From Bacteroidales bacterium (GTDB taxonomy: Bacteria; Bacteroidota; Bacteroidia; Bacteroidales; P3), in contig JAFVCA010000027.1 in NCBI GenBank assembly GCA_017479705.1, forward strand, positions 40,480 to 104,479: a stretch of 64,000 nucleotides of DNA, in the 5' to 3' direction. This document shows, one piece after another, positions 25,474 to 34,031 of this stretch. The notes beneath the pieces were generated by a model. That model was given only the letters and a program-made list of their open reading frames with translations. It was not told the DNA's origin and made no database searches. Numbering within the stretch: the stretch's first letter is position 1; each line of letters opens with the position of its first letter. Position numbers and translations under genes: made by a program.

Positions 25474-26697
25474 ATGAAAACACAACAGGCAGTTGCATAT
25501 ATCGCACTGATTATATGCTCATTACCGTCATTCTCACAGACCCGGAATGGCGGTGATGAGGTTGATAATGTATCCGTAATCGGAATTTTGGACAGCACGC
25601 TGTCCGGCACGTCGGCATTAATCTACTGGGAAGGCGAGCTGTGGACCAGCAACGACCATGGGCAGATGAGGCTCTTCAGCTTGGACACCACCACTGGCGC
25701 AACGATGGACAGCATAGTGTGTGGATTCCAGTATTTCGACATGGAGGAGGTGACTCAGGATGAGCACTATTTCTACTTCGGAGATTTCGGCAACAGCAAC
25801 GCATCTCTGCGCCGTGACTTTTATATCTACCGCATGCCCAAGCAGTCCGTTGGAAACGGCACATGCCATGTGGACACCATCCGCTTCACCTACTACGGCT
25901 ATGACCCCGACGGTGAGCGGAGCAAGGGCTTGCCTACGACGGACTATGACTGCGAAGCGATGGTGGCGGTGGGCGACAGCCTGTACCTGTTCACGAAGCA
26001 ATGGACCACGCAGCAGACAACCTGCTACGCCCTGCCCAAGGTGCCAGGCTCATACACGGCCCTGCCCAAGTTCCGCCTGAATGTGAACGGCTTGATAACG
26101 GGAGCGTGCTACTATGGCTACCCGTCGGACGAGGGGCAGTGCGTGCTGGCATTGTGCGGCTACAGCGCATTGGCACAACCGTTCGTGTATGTGGTGTACG
26201 GGTTCAGCGGCACGGATTTCACCCACAGCCAACGGAAAAAGATTCTATATTGCAACAAGATAGGATGGCAGACCGAGGCCATAGCCACGGCGGACGGATT
26301 GCACTACTGGGTGACGAGCGAACAGTTCAGCAGCATGGGCATGAACATTCCCCCACGGCTGATAGCCCTCGACCTTTCGGAATATTTAGCAGGGTACCTG
26401 CGCCCCGTAGGACGGATGATGGATTGCCAAGAGCCCGAAAAGAGCTGGCCCACGCTGGCTCCCAACCCCACCGACGGGATAGTGCAGCTGGTGTATACCG
26501 AGCCCGACGCCCAACAGGAGTTGAAGGTGGAGGTGTGGGACTCGCAAGGCCGCATGGTGAAACATGTGGTGAAGGGCAACACGATAGACCTGAGAAAACA
26601 ACCCGAAGGCATCTATGTGGTACGGATGACCACACAGCAGGGCGAGGTGGCGACGCGCAAGGTGAGGAAACTGCCCTCAACGCATTCGAAGCATTAA
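25474..26697 (+). CDS. Secreted protein with T9SS type A sorting domain
   Basis: A 407-residue protein with a signal peptide (residues 1-~22, ending PSFSQ). A beta-propeller-like body of ~300 residues follows, then an ~80-residue tail: LAPNPTDGIVQLVY, LKVEVWDSQGRMVKHV, QPEGIYVVRM and a basic end KVRKL. This tail is the Por_Secre_tail type, which directs export across the outer membrane by type IX secretion and anchoring on the surface. The body has no catalytic motif that can be named. It is transcribed alone from a leaderless promoter and converges with aroE. Confidence 0.82.
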   Translation: MKTQQAVAYIALIICSLPSFSQTRNGGDEVDNVSVIGILDSTLSGTSALIYWEGELWTSNDHGQMRLFSLDTTTGATMDSIVCGFQYFDMEEVTQDEHYFYFGDFGNSNASLRRDFYIYRMPKQSVGNGTCHVDTIRFTYYGYDPDGERSKGLPTTDYDCEAMVAVGDSLYLFTKQWTTQQTTCYALPKVPGSYTALPKFRLNVNGLITGACYYGYPSDEGQCVLALCGYSALAQPFVYVVYGFSGTDFTHSQRKKILYCNKIGWQTEAIATADGLHYWVTSEQFSSMGMNIPPRLIALDLSEYLAGYLRPVGRMMDCQEPEKSWPTLAPNPTDGIVQLVYTEPDAQQELKVEVWDSQGRMVKHVVKGNTIDLRKQPEGIYVVRMTTQQGEVATRKVRKLPSTHSKH

Positions 26698-26746
26698 CTC
26701 TTCCAGATAATCACAACACTTATACCGCGGCAGGATTGCTTGCGGT

Positions 26747-27505
26747 CTAATTGTATTTGTACTCCCGCGGGATGGGGGCCGTCCAGAGTTGCCAGCTGAG
26801 CTCGGCCTGGGTATGGAGCATGGCGAGGCCGTCGCAGGTGGCGGCCCCCGCCTGGGCGGCGGAGATGAGGAAGGCCGTGGGGGAAGGGTTGTAGACGAGG
26901 TCGTAGCAGAGGTGGCGCGGGGTGAGCAGGAGTGGATAGGGCCACGGCGAGCGCCCCGCCAGAGTAGACATGCCCACAGGGGTGGCATTGACAACAAGGA
27001 GGTGGGATGAGGAGAGCCGGGCGGCCTGAGCGTAGGAGACGGCCCCGGGGTGGGCCTGCGGCGTGCGAGAGACGAGGGTGGGCACGATGCCCAAAGTGTC
27101 CAAAGCGTGCGCGACGGCTTTGGCTGCGCCTCCTGTGCCGAGGACGAGAGCGTGGGTGTGCCATGGGCGCAGGTGGGGCGCAAGGGTTTGGGCAAAGGCT
27201 GGGGAGTCGGTATTGTGGCCCACGAGGCTCGTGCCCTGCCGCACCACGCAATTGACGGCACCGATGGCCTTTGCGGACGGGTCGACAACATCAAGAGAGG
27301 CAATGACCGCCTCCTTGTAGGGGATGGTCACATTGAATCCATCGATACGGCTGTCGGATGCCCATTGGCGGAGGTTTGCCACGCTGTCCATCTCGTAGAG
27401 GCGGTATTCGGCATCGGTGATGCCCATGTGTGCAAACTTCTCTGCAAACCACTGGGGAGACCATGAGTGCGTGAGACTTTTGCCTATCAGACCGTATTTT
27501 TTCAT
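26747..27505 (-). CDS. aroE: Shikimate dehydrogenase
   Basis: This 252-residue enzyme reduces 3-dehydroshikimate to shikimate with NADPH in aromatic amino acid synthesis. The substrate-binding motif SLTHSWSP, the catalytic Lys/Asn region (FNVTIPYKEAV) and NTDSPAF are present. The NADP domain shows VLGTGGAAKAVAHAL and NATPVGM, and the C-terminal family end is DGLAMLHTQAELSWQLW. ATG 27505 is used because the -7 box (27510-27517) lies 4 nt upstream, making this a leaderless gene. Confidence 0.93.
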   Translation of the reverse strand: MKKYGLIGKSLTHSWSPQWFAEKFAHMGITDAEYRLYEMDSVANLRQWASDSRIDGFNVTIPYKEAVIASLDVVDPSAKAIGAVNCVVRQGTSLVGHNTDSPAFAQTLAPHLRPWHTHALVLGTGGAAKAVAHALDTLGIVPTLVSRTPQAHPGAVSYAQAARLSSSHLLVVNATPVGMSTLAGRSPWPYPLLLTPRHLCYDLVYNPSPTAFLISAAQAGAATCDGLAMLHTQAELSWQLWTAPIPREYKYN

Positions 27506-27509
27506 GATG

Positions 27510-27517
27510 CAAAGATA
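27510..27517 (-). promoter_or_regulatory. -7 box of aroE (leaderless start)
   Basis: TATCTTTG on the minus strand, with 4 nt between it and ATG 27505. Confidence 0.7.
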
Positions 27518-27631
27518 CACTTTATTTTTTTAACCGCAACTCGACGCTACAGAAAAAAGCGTTTGGAGGGGCAAAATTGAACCGAAAAGCGGTCGCTATG
27601 ACGGCTATAAATGTTAAAACGAAGAGACGTA

Positions 27632-27667
27632 TGCAAATTAAGCATGATGAAACATGCTTAATTTGCA
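27632..27667. repeat. Perfect 15-bp inverted repeat
   Basis: TGCAAATTAAGCATG / CATGCTTAATTTGCA with a 6-nt loop, in the AT-rich gap (27518-27845) upstream of the ATPase gene. It could be an operator or a bidirectional terminator. The gap holds no gene. Confidence 0.75.
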
Positions 27668-27810
27668 AATAGCTGTTAATATATTATTAATTAGGAATAT
27701 ATAGATGCAAAATAAAAAAATATGAGGCCGAAAACAGAATGATTTTGCACTAAAAACACTGTTAAATGCAAAATAAGAAAAAAAAAACATCCTATTTTGC
27801 AAAAAAGTCG

Positions 27811-27818
27811 TACCTTTG
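27811..27818 (+). promoter_or_regulatory. -7 box of the 27846 ATPase gene
   Basis: TACCTTTG, 27 nt before ATG 27846. TTTTGCA words recur upstream of it. Confidence 0.55.
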
Positions 27819-27845
27819 CATCGTGGAACAAAAAACGGGAAAGAG

Positions 27846-29309
27846 ATGTTTTTATCTGAATCAGCTGAAAAACAAGCAATAAAAAGACTACAATTAGACA
27901 ACCCCTGGTGGGGAAGCGGTTCGATAAGAGCTGATTATAGAGCCATGGGGCCGCGCGCCTACCTTGACATCTTCTATGGACTGGTGAGCAATGTGCGGGT
28001 GCGCCGGTCGATAATATTGATGGGGCCGCGGCGCGTGGGGAAGACGGTAATGATATACCATGCAATACAACGGCTGATAGACGAAGGTGCTACGGCCAAA
28101 AACATCATATACGTGTCAGTCGACACGCCTATCTACAATGGCATACTTTTAGAGGAGTTGATGGAAGCCGCTTTTACCGCAAGCGGGAAGGCTTACAACC
28201 CCATGGAGCAGTACTACGTGTTTTTTGACGAGGTGCAATACCTCAAGCAATGGGAGGTGAGCATGAAGACGCTTGCCGATGCCTATCTGAATGTGCGCTT
28301 TGTGGCATCGGGCAGCGCAGCCGCCGCGCTGAAGAAGAGCAGCATAGAAAGCGGTGCAGGCAGGTTTACGGACTTTAGTCTGCCCCCGCTGACTTTCTAC
28401 GAGTATGTGCAATTGCGCCACTGCGAAGGAGCGCTGAGAGAGAGCACCATTGAGTGGAATGGACACAATGTGCACGCATTTGCCCCGGTGGATATAACCC
28501 AACTGAACAACACCTTTGTAGAGTATATCAACTTTGGCGGGTACCCGGAGGTGGCCTTCAGCACGGAGCTACAGGCCGACCCCGGACAGTATATCCGCCA
28601 TGACATTATTGACAAGGTATTGCTGCGCGACCTGCCCAGCCTGTATGGCATCACAGATGTGCAGGAGCTGAACTCGCTCTTTGCCATGATTGCGTTCCAT
28701 TCGGGGGCAGAATTCAGCTATGAGAGCCTGGCACAGAACACCGGCGTGAAGAAAGAGACGCTGAGACGGTATCTGGAATACTTCGAGGCGGCGTTTCTGC
28801 TGAAGAAGATACACCGCACCGACGACACGGCGAAACGGTATCAGCGCGAGCACTGTTTCAAGCTTTACCTGACGAACCCCTCGCTGAGATGCGCCCTGTT
28901 TCAGCCCATAACGGAGAATGACAGTGAGATAGGGACAATGGTGGAGACCGCCGTTTTTACCCAATGGATACCCCGGCTGGGGGCCGACATTGGCTATGCC
29001 AGCTGGCGCGAAGGCCGCACCCAAAAGGGAGAAGTGGACATAGTAGGCATCAACGCCGGGCGGCAAAGGCCAGACTGGGCTGTGGAGTTGAAGTGGACAG
29101 ACCGTTTCTATGAGAATCCGGGGGAGCTGACGTCGCTGAAGAGCTTCATGACCACCAACGGATTGACCCAAGCGTTGGTGACCACCATGACGGCCAGCGG
29201 GCTGACAAGCTTACCTTGGGGCAACCTGCAATTCATGCCTACTGCATGCTACGCCTATATCGTAGGGCGCAACACGCTCTACCGCACCAAGGAAGGCATG
29301 GGGCTGTAA
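27846..29309 (+). CDS. AAA_14/DUF4143-type ATPase
   Basis: A 487-residue protein with Walker A GPRRVGKT (residues 60-67), a Walker B-type YVFFDEVQYL and sensor-like VASGSAAAALK. A winged-helix segment (FSYESLAQNTGVKKETLRRY) follows, then a C-terminal DUF4143 nuclease-like fold with GEVDIVG and VELKW (D...ExK). Such proteins are very common and multicopy in Bacteroidota, and their role is unknown. ATG 27846 was preferred over TTG 27816. It stands alone with its own promoter and is AT-richer at the 5' end than in the body. Confidence 0.85.
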   Translation: MFLSESAEKQAIKRLQLDNPWWGSGSIRADYRAMGPRAYLDIFYGLVSNVRVRRSIILMGPRRVGKTVMIYHAIQRLIDEGATAKNIIYVSVDTPIYNGILLEELMEAAFTASGKAYNPMEQYYVFFDEVQYLKQWEVSMKTLADAYLNVRFVASGSAAAALKKSSIESGAGRFTDFSLPPLTFYEYVQLRHCEGALRESTIEWNGHNVHAFAPVDITQLNNTFVEYINFGGYPEVAFSTELQADPGQYIRHDIIDKVLLRDLPSLYGITDVQELNSLFAMIAFHSGAEFSYESLAQNTGVKKETLRRYLEYFEAAFLLKKIHRTDDTAKRYQREHCFKLYLTNPSLRCALFQPITENDSEIGTMVETAVFTQWIPRLGADIGYASWREGRTQKGEVDIVGINAGRQRPDWAVELKWTDRFYENPGELTSLKSFMTTNGLTQALVTTMTASGLTSLPWGNLQFMPTACYAYIVGRNTLYRTKEGMGL

Positions 29310-29435
29310 CGGGGAGCCCTACGCCTTGGTGGCGCATGAAAGGGCTTTGACCATGCAAAGGAGCTGCGGAGAGGACGAGAACGGCGCAAATTAGGCAAGG
29401 ACGATTTGAGTTCTTCATTTCTCAATTTTTATTCG

Positions 29436-29443
29436 TATCTTTG
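29436..29443 (+). promoter_or_regulatory. -7 box of the EEP-nth-BatA run
   Basis: TATCTTTG, 22 nt before ATG 29466. Confidence 0.6.
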
Positions 29444-29465
29444 CAATTTCAAGTACGTAGCACTT

Positions 29466-30524
29466 ATGAAGGGACTGTTTCGCGTTATACTACTAATAAT
29501 CAATCTGCTTTTTGCCGGCGCGCTGATTGCGTCCACTCTGGCGGGGAGCATCGAACCCAGCCGCATGGTGGCGATTTCCATACTTAGCTATGGCTATGTG
29601 GTATTTGTGCTGGCCAATATGTTGTTCATTATTGTGTGGCTTTGCTTCTCGCGATGGGAATTTCTCATCTCGGTGGCCGCCATCGTGTTCCGAATATCCT
29701 TCATCCCGCTGTTCTTCCAAATTGGCGGAACCACAGAGGCCAGCAAAGAGGAGGATGTGTTGCGAGTGATGACTTTCAACATGCACAACCTCAATGGCCT
29801 TGACAGCGACACGCTGATGACGGCAGACTCAGGGGCAGTGCTGTTTTTCAGCATGCTGAATGAGGAGCAGCCCGACGTGCTTTGCTTGCAGGAGTACAAT
29901 TCCACGCGCAAATTGGGCTTAAAAGACTCGCTTGCGGCGTTGGGCTACACCAACCATTACAGCGTCCACGGCGACAAGAAGATGGCACAAAACATCCTCT
30001 TCACAAAGCTGCCTATAGTGCGGGGGAATGAGATGAAAGAAACGACCAAGTTCTATGTCGACCTGAAAAAAGGCGACAAATTAGTCCGCGTGTGCTGCGT
30101 GCATTTAGACTCCTACGAGCTGAACGAGGACGACTACGAGAGCCTCGAACGGCTTACCCATGCCAAGACGGACAGCTCGACCCATAAGTTGCTCCACAAG
30201 TTCACCCAGACCACTCGCCAGCATGAGCAAGAATGGAAGGAAGAGTTGCTGCCTTTGATTGAGTCTACGGGTATACCCATTGTGATTGCCGGCGACTTCA
30301 ACGACACCCCTGCCTCCTACATCTATCAGCAGGCTTCCAAACTGCTCAAAGACTCCTACGTTGAGCAAGGGCGCGGCTTTGGCACCACCTACCACGGTCC
30401 CTTCCCTGCTTTCCGAATAGACTATATCCTCCACAGCCCGGACATGGAAGCCCTGTCCTACAAGCGCATCTCCACACCCATTTCCGACCACTACCCCATA
30501 GTGGTGGATCTGCGTCCGCTCTGA
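29466..30524 (+). CDS. Membrane-anchored endonuclease/exonuclease/phosphatase family protein
   Basis: A 352-residue protein. Three N-terminal membrane helices (residues ~5-25, ~33-58, ~62-80) precede an EEP domain: VMTFNMHNLNG, VLCLQEYNS (catalytic Glu), CCVHLDS, VIAGDFNDTPAS, FRIDYILHS and SDHYPIVVD (catalytic Asp-His). The metal-dependent phosphodiesterase domain probably faces the periplasm. Related Bacteroidota proteins are annotated only as EEP family; the substrate (nucleic acid, phospholipid or other) cannot be told. It is the first gene of a tight same-strand run with nth. Confidence 0.85.
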   Translation: MKGLFRVILLIINLLFAGALIASTLAGSIEPSRMVAISILSYGYVVFVLANMLFIIVWLCFSRWEFLISVAAIVFRISFIPLFFQIGGTTEASKEEDVLRVMTFNMHNLNGLDSDTLMTADSGAVLFFSMLNEEQPDVLCLQEYNSTRKLGLKDSLAALGYTNHYSVHGDKKMAQNILFTKLPIVRGNEMKETTKFYVDLKKGDKLVRVCCVHLDSYELNEDDYESLERLTHAKTDSSTHKLLHKFTQTTRQHEQEWKEELLPLIESTGIPIVIAGDFNDTPASYIYQQASKLLKDSYVEQGRGFGTTYHGPFPAFRIDYILHSPDMEALSYKRISTPISDHYPIVVDLRPL

Positions 30525-30578
30525 CCCTCTTTGCAGAGGGATTGCCTTTATCCGATCCCACAGAAACCCCATGAGACA

Positions 30579-31238
30579 ATGACACAGAAAGAACGATACG
30601 AACGCATGATAGCCTATTTCGAGGAGGCAAGGCCCACAGCGCAGTCTGAACTGAAATATGAGAATCCCTTCCAACTGCTGGTGGCTGTGATTCTGTCCGC
30701 CCAATGCACCGACAAACGTGTCAACATGACCACTCCCGCCCTTTTCGCGGCCTATCCTGATGCTGCCACCATGGCGCAGGCCACCCCAGAGGAGATTTTC
30801 GAATACATACATTCCATCTCCTACCCCCACAACAAGAGCAAACACCTGGCTGGCATGGCCCGCAAGCTGATGGAGGATTTTGGAGGCGAGGTCCCCAGCG
30901 ATGTGGACGAGTTGCAAACCCTCCCCGGTGTGGGCCGCAAGACTGCCAACGTCATTGCCTCTGTTGTCTTCAACCTGCCCGCCCTGGCGGTGGACACACA
31001 CGTGTTCCGTGTGGCCAACCGCATCGGGCTTACACGCAACAGCAAGAATCCTCTGCAAACCGAACGCGAGCTGGTCAAACACATCCCCGAAGAGAAGATA
31101 CCCATAGCCCATCACTGGCTCATCCTTCATGGCCGCTACGTATGCCAGGCGCGCAAGCCCCACTGTGCCGAATGCGGGTTGACGGAGCTCTGCCTGTGGT
31201 ACCAGAAATCAGCCTCTAAAAAGAACACCCCATGCTAA
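30579..31238 (+). CDS. nth: Endonuclease III
   Basis: This 219-residue DNA glycosylase/AP lyase removes oxidised pyrimidines. The helix-hairpin-helix is LQTLPGVGRKTANVIA with catalytic Lys121, and catalytic Asp139 lies in LAVDTHVFR. The [4Fe-4S] cluster ligands are C189-x6-C196-x2-C199-x5-C205. ATG 30579 is chosen because it starts the family N-terminus (TQKERYERMIAYF). The stop overlaps the start of the next gene by 7 bp, so the two are translationally coupled. Confidence 0.95.
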   Translation: MTQKERYERMIAYFEEARPTAQSELKYENPFQLLVAVILSAQCTDKRVNMTTPALFAAYPDAATMAQATPEEIFEYIHSISYPHNKSKHLAGMARKLMEDFGGEVPSDVDELQTLPGVGRKTANVIASVVFNLPALAVDTHVFRVANRIGLTRNSKNPLQTERELVKHIPEEKIPIAHHWLILHGRYVCQARKPHCAECGLTELCLWYQKSASKKNTPC

Positions 31239-33286
31239 CCCAACCGCTATTCCTGATTGGCCTCGCAGCCATTGCCATCCCAATTGCCATCCACCTGTTG
31301 CAACTGCGTCGCTACCGCAAGGTCTACTTCAGCAATGTGGACATGTTGCAGGAGCTGGAGAACGAGAACCGCCGCCAGCGCAATCTGCGCCAGCTGCTCA
31401 TCCTTGCTGCCCGCATCCTCGCCATTCTCTTCATCGTCCTTGCCTTCTGCCAGCCCGTCATCCCTCACAAGGACTCCCGGCTGCAATCCGGCGGCACGGT
31501 GGTGAGCGTCTACGTGGACAACTCCTACAGCATGGAATGTGGAGGCATGGACGGAAGCCTCATTGAAACCGCCAAGCAGAAAGCACGCGAGATTGCCGCC
31601 GCCTACGACCCCTCCATCTCCTTCCAGCTGCTCACCAACAACGCTTCCGGAAGCCAGTTTCGCTGGCTCAGCCGCGAGGAATTTCTCACCGCTGTCGACG
31701 ACATCCAGGCTGGAGCCGTCACCACACCGCTTTCATCCATCACCTTACGTCAAAACGAGTTTCTCCATTCCTCCTCGGCAACAAACCGCCACGCCTACAT
31801 CATCAGTGACTTCCAACGCACAACCGCAGACCTTGCCGACTGCCCTGCGGACAGCGCCATCCTCACCACCCTCATCCCCCTTGGGGGCAGCTCGCTGGCC
31901 AACGTCTATCTCGACAGCCTGTTGTTCAACAGCCCTGCCTATTTCACCGGTGCCACGGTCCAAGTGGAGGTGCACGTACACAATGGGAGCGACAAACCCA
32001 TCGAGAAACAGCCTTTGCGCCTTTATGTAGGCAGCCAGCAACGAGCCGTCACCTCTGTCGACATCCCAGCCAACAGCACCGCCTCAGCCTCCCTTTCTTT
32101 CACCATCCAAGACGATAGCTTGATGTCGGGCTATGTGGAAACCACCGACTATCCCGTCACCTTCGACGACCGCCTCTATTTCTCACTGCCGGTCACCTCG
32201 CGCATCCCCCTGCTGGTGGTAAGCGGCAAAGCGGAGAACCCCTTTGTCCGCAAGCTCTTTGTCGCGGACTCCCTGACGCGCTACCGCCAAGAGTCCTACA
32301 GCAGTCTTGACTACGCCCACCTTGCCGAGAGCCGTTTCATCATCCTCGACGAGCTTCACTCCGTCCCCTCCGGGTTGGCACAGACGCTGACCCAGTTTGT
32401 CACCGATGGAGGCACGCTGCTGGTCGTTCCACCCGCCGATGCCGAAACCTCCTCCTACAACCAGTTCCTCTCCGCCCTGCGCGCACCGCTCCTTGGTGCC
32501 TACAAGTCTCGCCCCGCACGTGCCCTCAGTTTGCAATACGATCACAACCTCTACAATGGAGTCTTCAGCAGTCAAAACGAGGAGATGGAAATGCCCACAG
32601 CCAATGGCCACTACCTCCTACAGCAATCGGCCGGCACCGTGGCACGGCCGGTGATAAGCCTTGTCGACGGCAGCAACCTCCTCTGCGAAACTCCCATGGG
32701 CGGAGGCCACCTCTATCTTTTCACCACACCCCTGCGCTCTGAGTACACCGACCTTGTCAACCAAGCCCTTTTCGTCCCCACCATTTATAACATGGCCCTC
32801 TTCAGCACTCCGCAGCCACTCCCTTACCATCTCCTCACAGCCACGGACCCCATTCCCGTCAGCACCGCCTCCGCCTCCGTCACCCCGCGCCATATCGTCA
32901 ATGTAAACCCCTCCGAACCTCACACAGATTTCATCCCCGATATTCGTCGCATAGGCTCCCGTAGCCATATTATTCCCCATGGCGAAATCACCTATGCCGG
33001 CAACTACCTCCTCACCCCTGCCCCGTTCGAGGGTCTCGCCTTCAACTACAGCCGCCGCGAGTCCGACCTCTCCTGCCTCTCTTCCAACGACATCAAACAG
33101 CTCCTTTCCGATGCCGGCCTCTCCAACTACAACATGACCCCCTCCGCCGCCAAGTCCATGACGGATTACATCCGTTCCCGCAACCAAGGCACTCCCCTTT
33201 GGCGCTGGTGTATCGCTCTGGCCCTGTTGGCTCTTTTGGCCGAAACTCTTCTCATCCGCCTCCCCCGTCGAAACAAGAAGGCTTAA
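31232..33286 (+). CDS. BatA/VWA-domain membrane protein (aerotolerance-like)
   Basis: A 684-residue protein that begins with the BatA-type double membrane segment (PLFLIGLAAIAIPIAIHLLQ, then LLILAARILAILFIVLAFCQ). A von Willebrand A-like domain follows with the MIDAS motif D-N-S-Y-S in VYVDNSYSM. A long beta-rich periplasmic region ends in a C-terminal helix (CIALALLALLAETLLI). Family members occur with MoxR/BatB in Bacteroidota, but here it sits between nth and an ABC exporter. Function is unknown; cell-envelope integrity is a guess. Confidence 0.8.
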   Translation: MLTQPLFLIGLAAIAIPIAIHLLQLRRYRKVYFSNVDMLQELENENRRQRNLRQLLILAARILAILFIVLAFCQPVIPHKDSRLQSGGTVVSVYVDNSYSMECGGMDGSLIETAKQKAREIAAAYDPSISFQLLTNNASGSQFRWLSREEFLTAVDDIQAGAVTTPLSSITLRQNEFLHSSSATNRHAYIISDFQRTTADLADCPADSAILTTLIPLGGSSLANVYLDSLLFNSPAYFTGATVQVEVHVHNGSDKPIEKQPLRLYVGSQQRAVTSVDIPANSTASASLSFTIQDDSLMSGYVETTDYPVTFDDRLYFSLPVTSRIPLLVVSGKAENPFVRKLFVADSLTRYRQESYSSLDYAHLAESRFIILDELHSVPSGLAQTLTQFVTDGGTLLVVPPADAETSSYNQFLSALRAPLLGAYKSRPARALSLQYDHNLYNGVFSSQNEEMEMPTANGHYLLQQSAGTVARPVISLVDGSNLLCETPMGGGHLYLFTTPLRSEYTDLVNQALFVPTIYNMALFSTPQPLPYHLLTATDPIPVSTASASVTPRHIVNVNPSEPHTDFIPDIRRIGSRSHIIPHGEITYAGNYLLTPAPFEGLAFNYSRRESDLSCLSSNDIKQLLSDAGLSNYNMTPSAAKSMTDYIRSRNQGTPLWRWCIALALLALLAETLLIRLPRRNKKA

Positions 33287-33305
33287 AACCCATACCTCAT
33301 CACGC

Positions 33306-34013
33306 ATGTTAGTCATCAACAATATATCCAAGACCTACGGCACCTTCCACGCCCTCGACGACATCAACCTCCATGTGCGCCGGGGCACAGTGTTCGGCCT
33401 CCTTGGTCCCAACGGTGCCGGGAAAACCACCCTTATCCGCATCATCAACCACATCATTGCCCCGGACAGCGGCACACTCGTCTTTGACGGTCACCCCATG
33501 TCCTCCGCCGACGTTGTTCAAATAGGCTACCTGCCGGAGGAACGCGGCCTTTACAAGAAGATGCGCGTTGGCGAACAAGCCGTCTACTTAGCGCGGCTCA
33601 AAGGCCTCGACAAGGCCACCGCCGAGCAGCGGCTGCACCAGTGGTTCGACCGACTTGAAATCGACTCCTGGTGGAACCGCCGTGTCGAGGAGCTCTCTAA
33701 GGGCATGCAGCAAAAGGTCCAGTTTGTGGTCACCGTGCTCCACAACCCCCGCTTGCTTATCTTCGACGAGCCTTTCAGCGGTTTCGACCCCGTCAATGCC
33801 GACCTCCTGAAGCGCGAAATCCTGCACCTCAAAGAGCAGGGCTCCACCATCATATTCTCCACCCACAACATGCCCTCCGCTGAAGAGCTTTGCGACGACA
33901 TAGCCCTCATCAACCATGCCCGTGTGGTACTCAGCGGTTCCCTTGCCGACATCAAGGCGCAGCACAGCAATGCCCCCCTCGACCGCATCTTCATCGACAC
34001 CGTCCAACAATAA
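33306..34013 (+). CDS. ABC transporter ATP-binding protein
   Basis: A 235-residue ATPase with Walker A GPNGAGKTT, Q-loop region IGYLPEERGLY, signature LSKGMQQKV, Walker B LLIFDEPFSGFDP and H-loop IFSTHNM. The sequence is closest to NatA-type exporters. It energises the permease encoded 18 bp downstream. The signature is LSKGM rather than LSGGQ, which is common in this subfamily. The exported substrate is not identifiable. Confidence 0.92.
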   Translation: MLVINNISKTYGTFHALDDINLHVRRGTVFGLLGPNGAGKTTLIRIINHIIAPDSGTLVFDGHPMSSADVVQIGYLPEERGLYKKMRVGEQAVYLARLKGLDKATAEQRLHQWFDRLEIDSWWNRRVEELSKGMQQKVQFVVTVLHNPRLLIFDEPFSGFDPVNADLLKREILHLKEQGSTIIFSTHNMPSAEELCDDIALINHARVVLSGSLADIKAQHSNAPLDRIFIDTVQQ

Positions 34014-34031
34014 CCCTCGTCCCTTCAAGCC

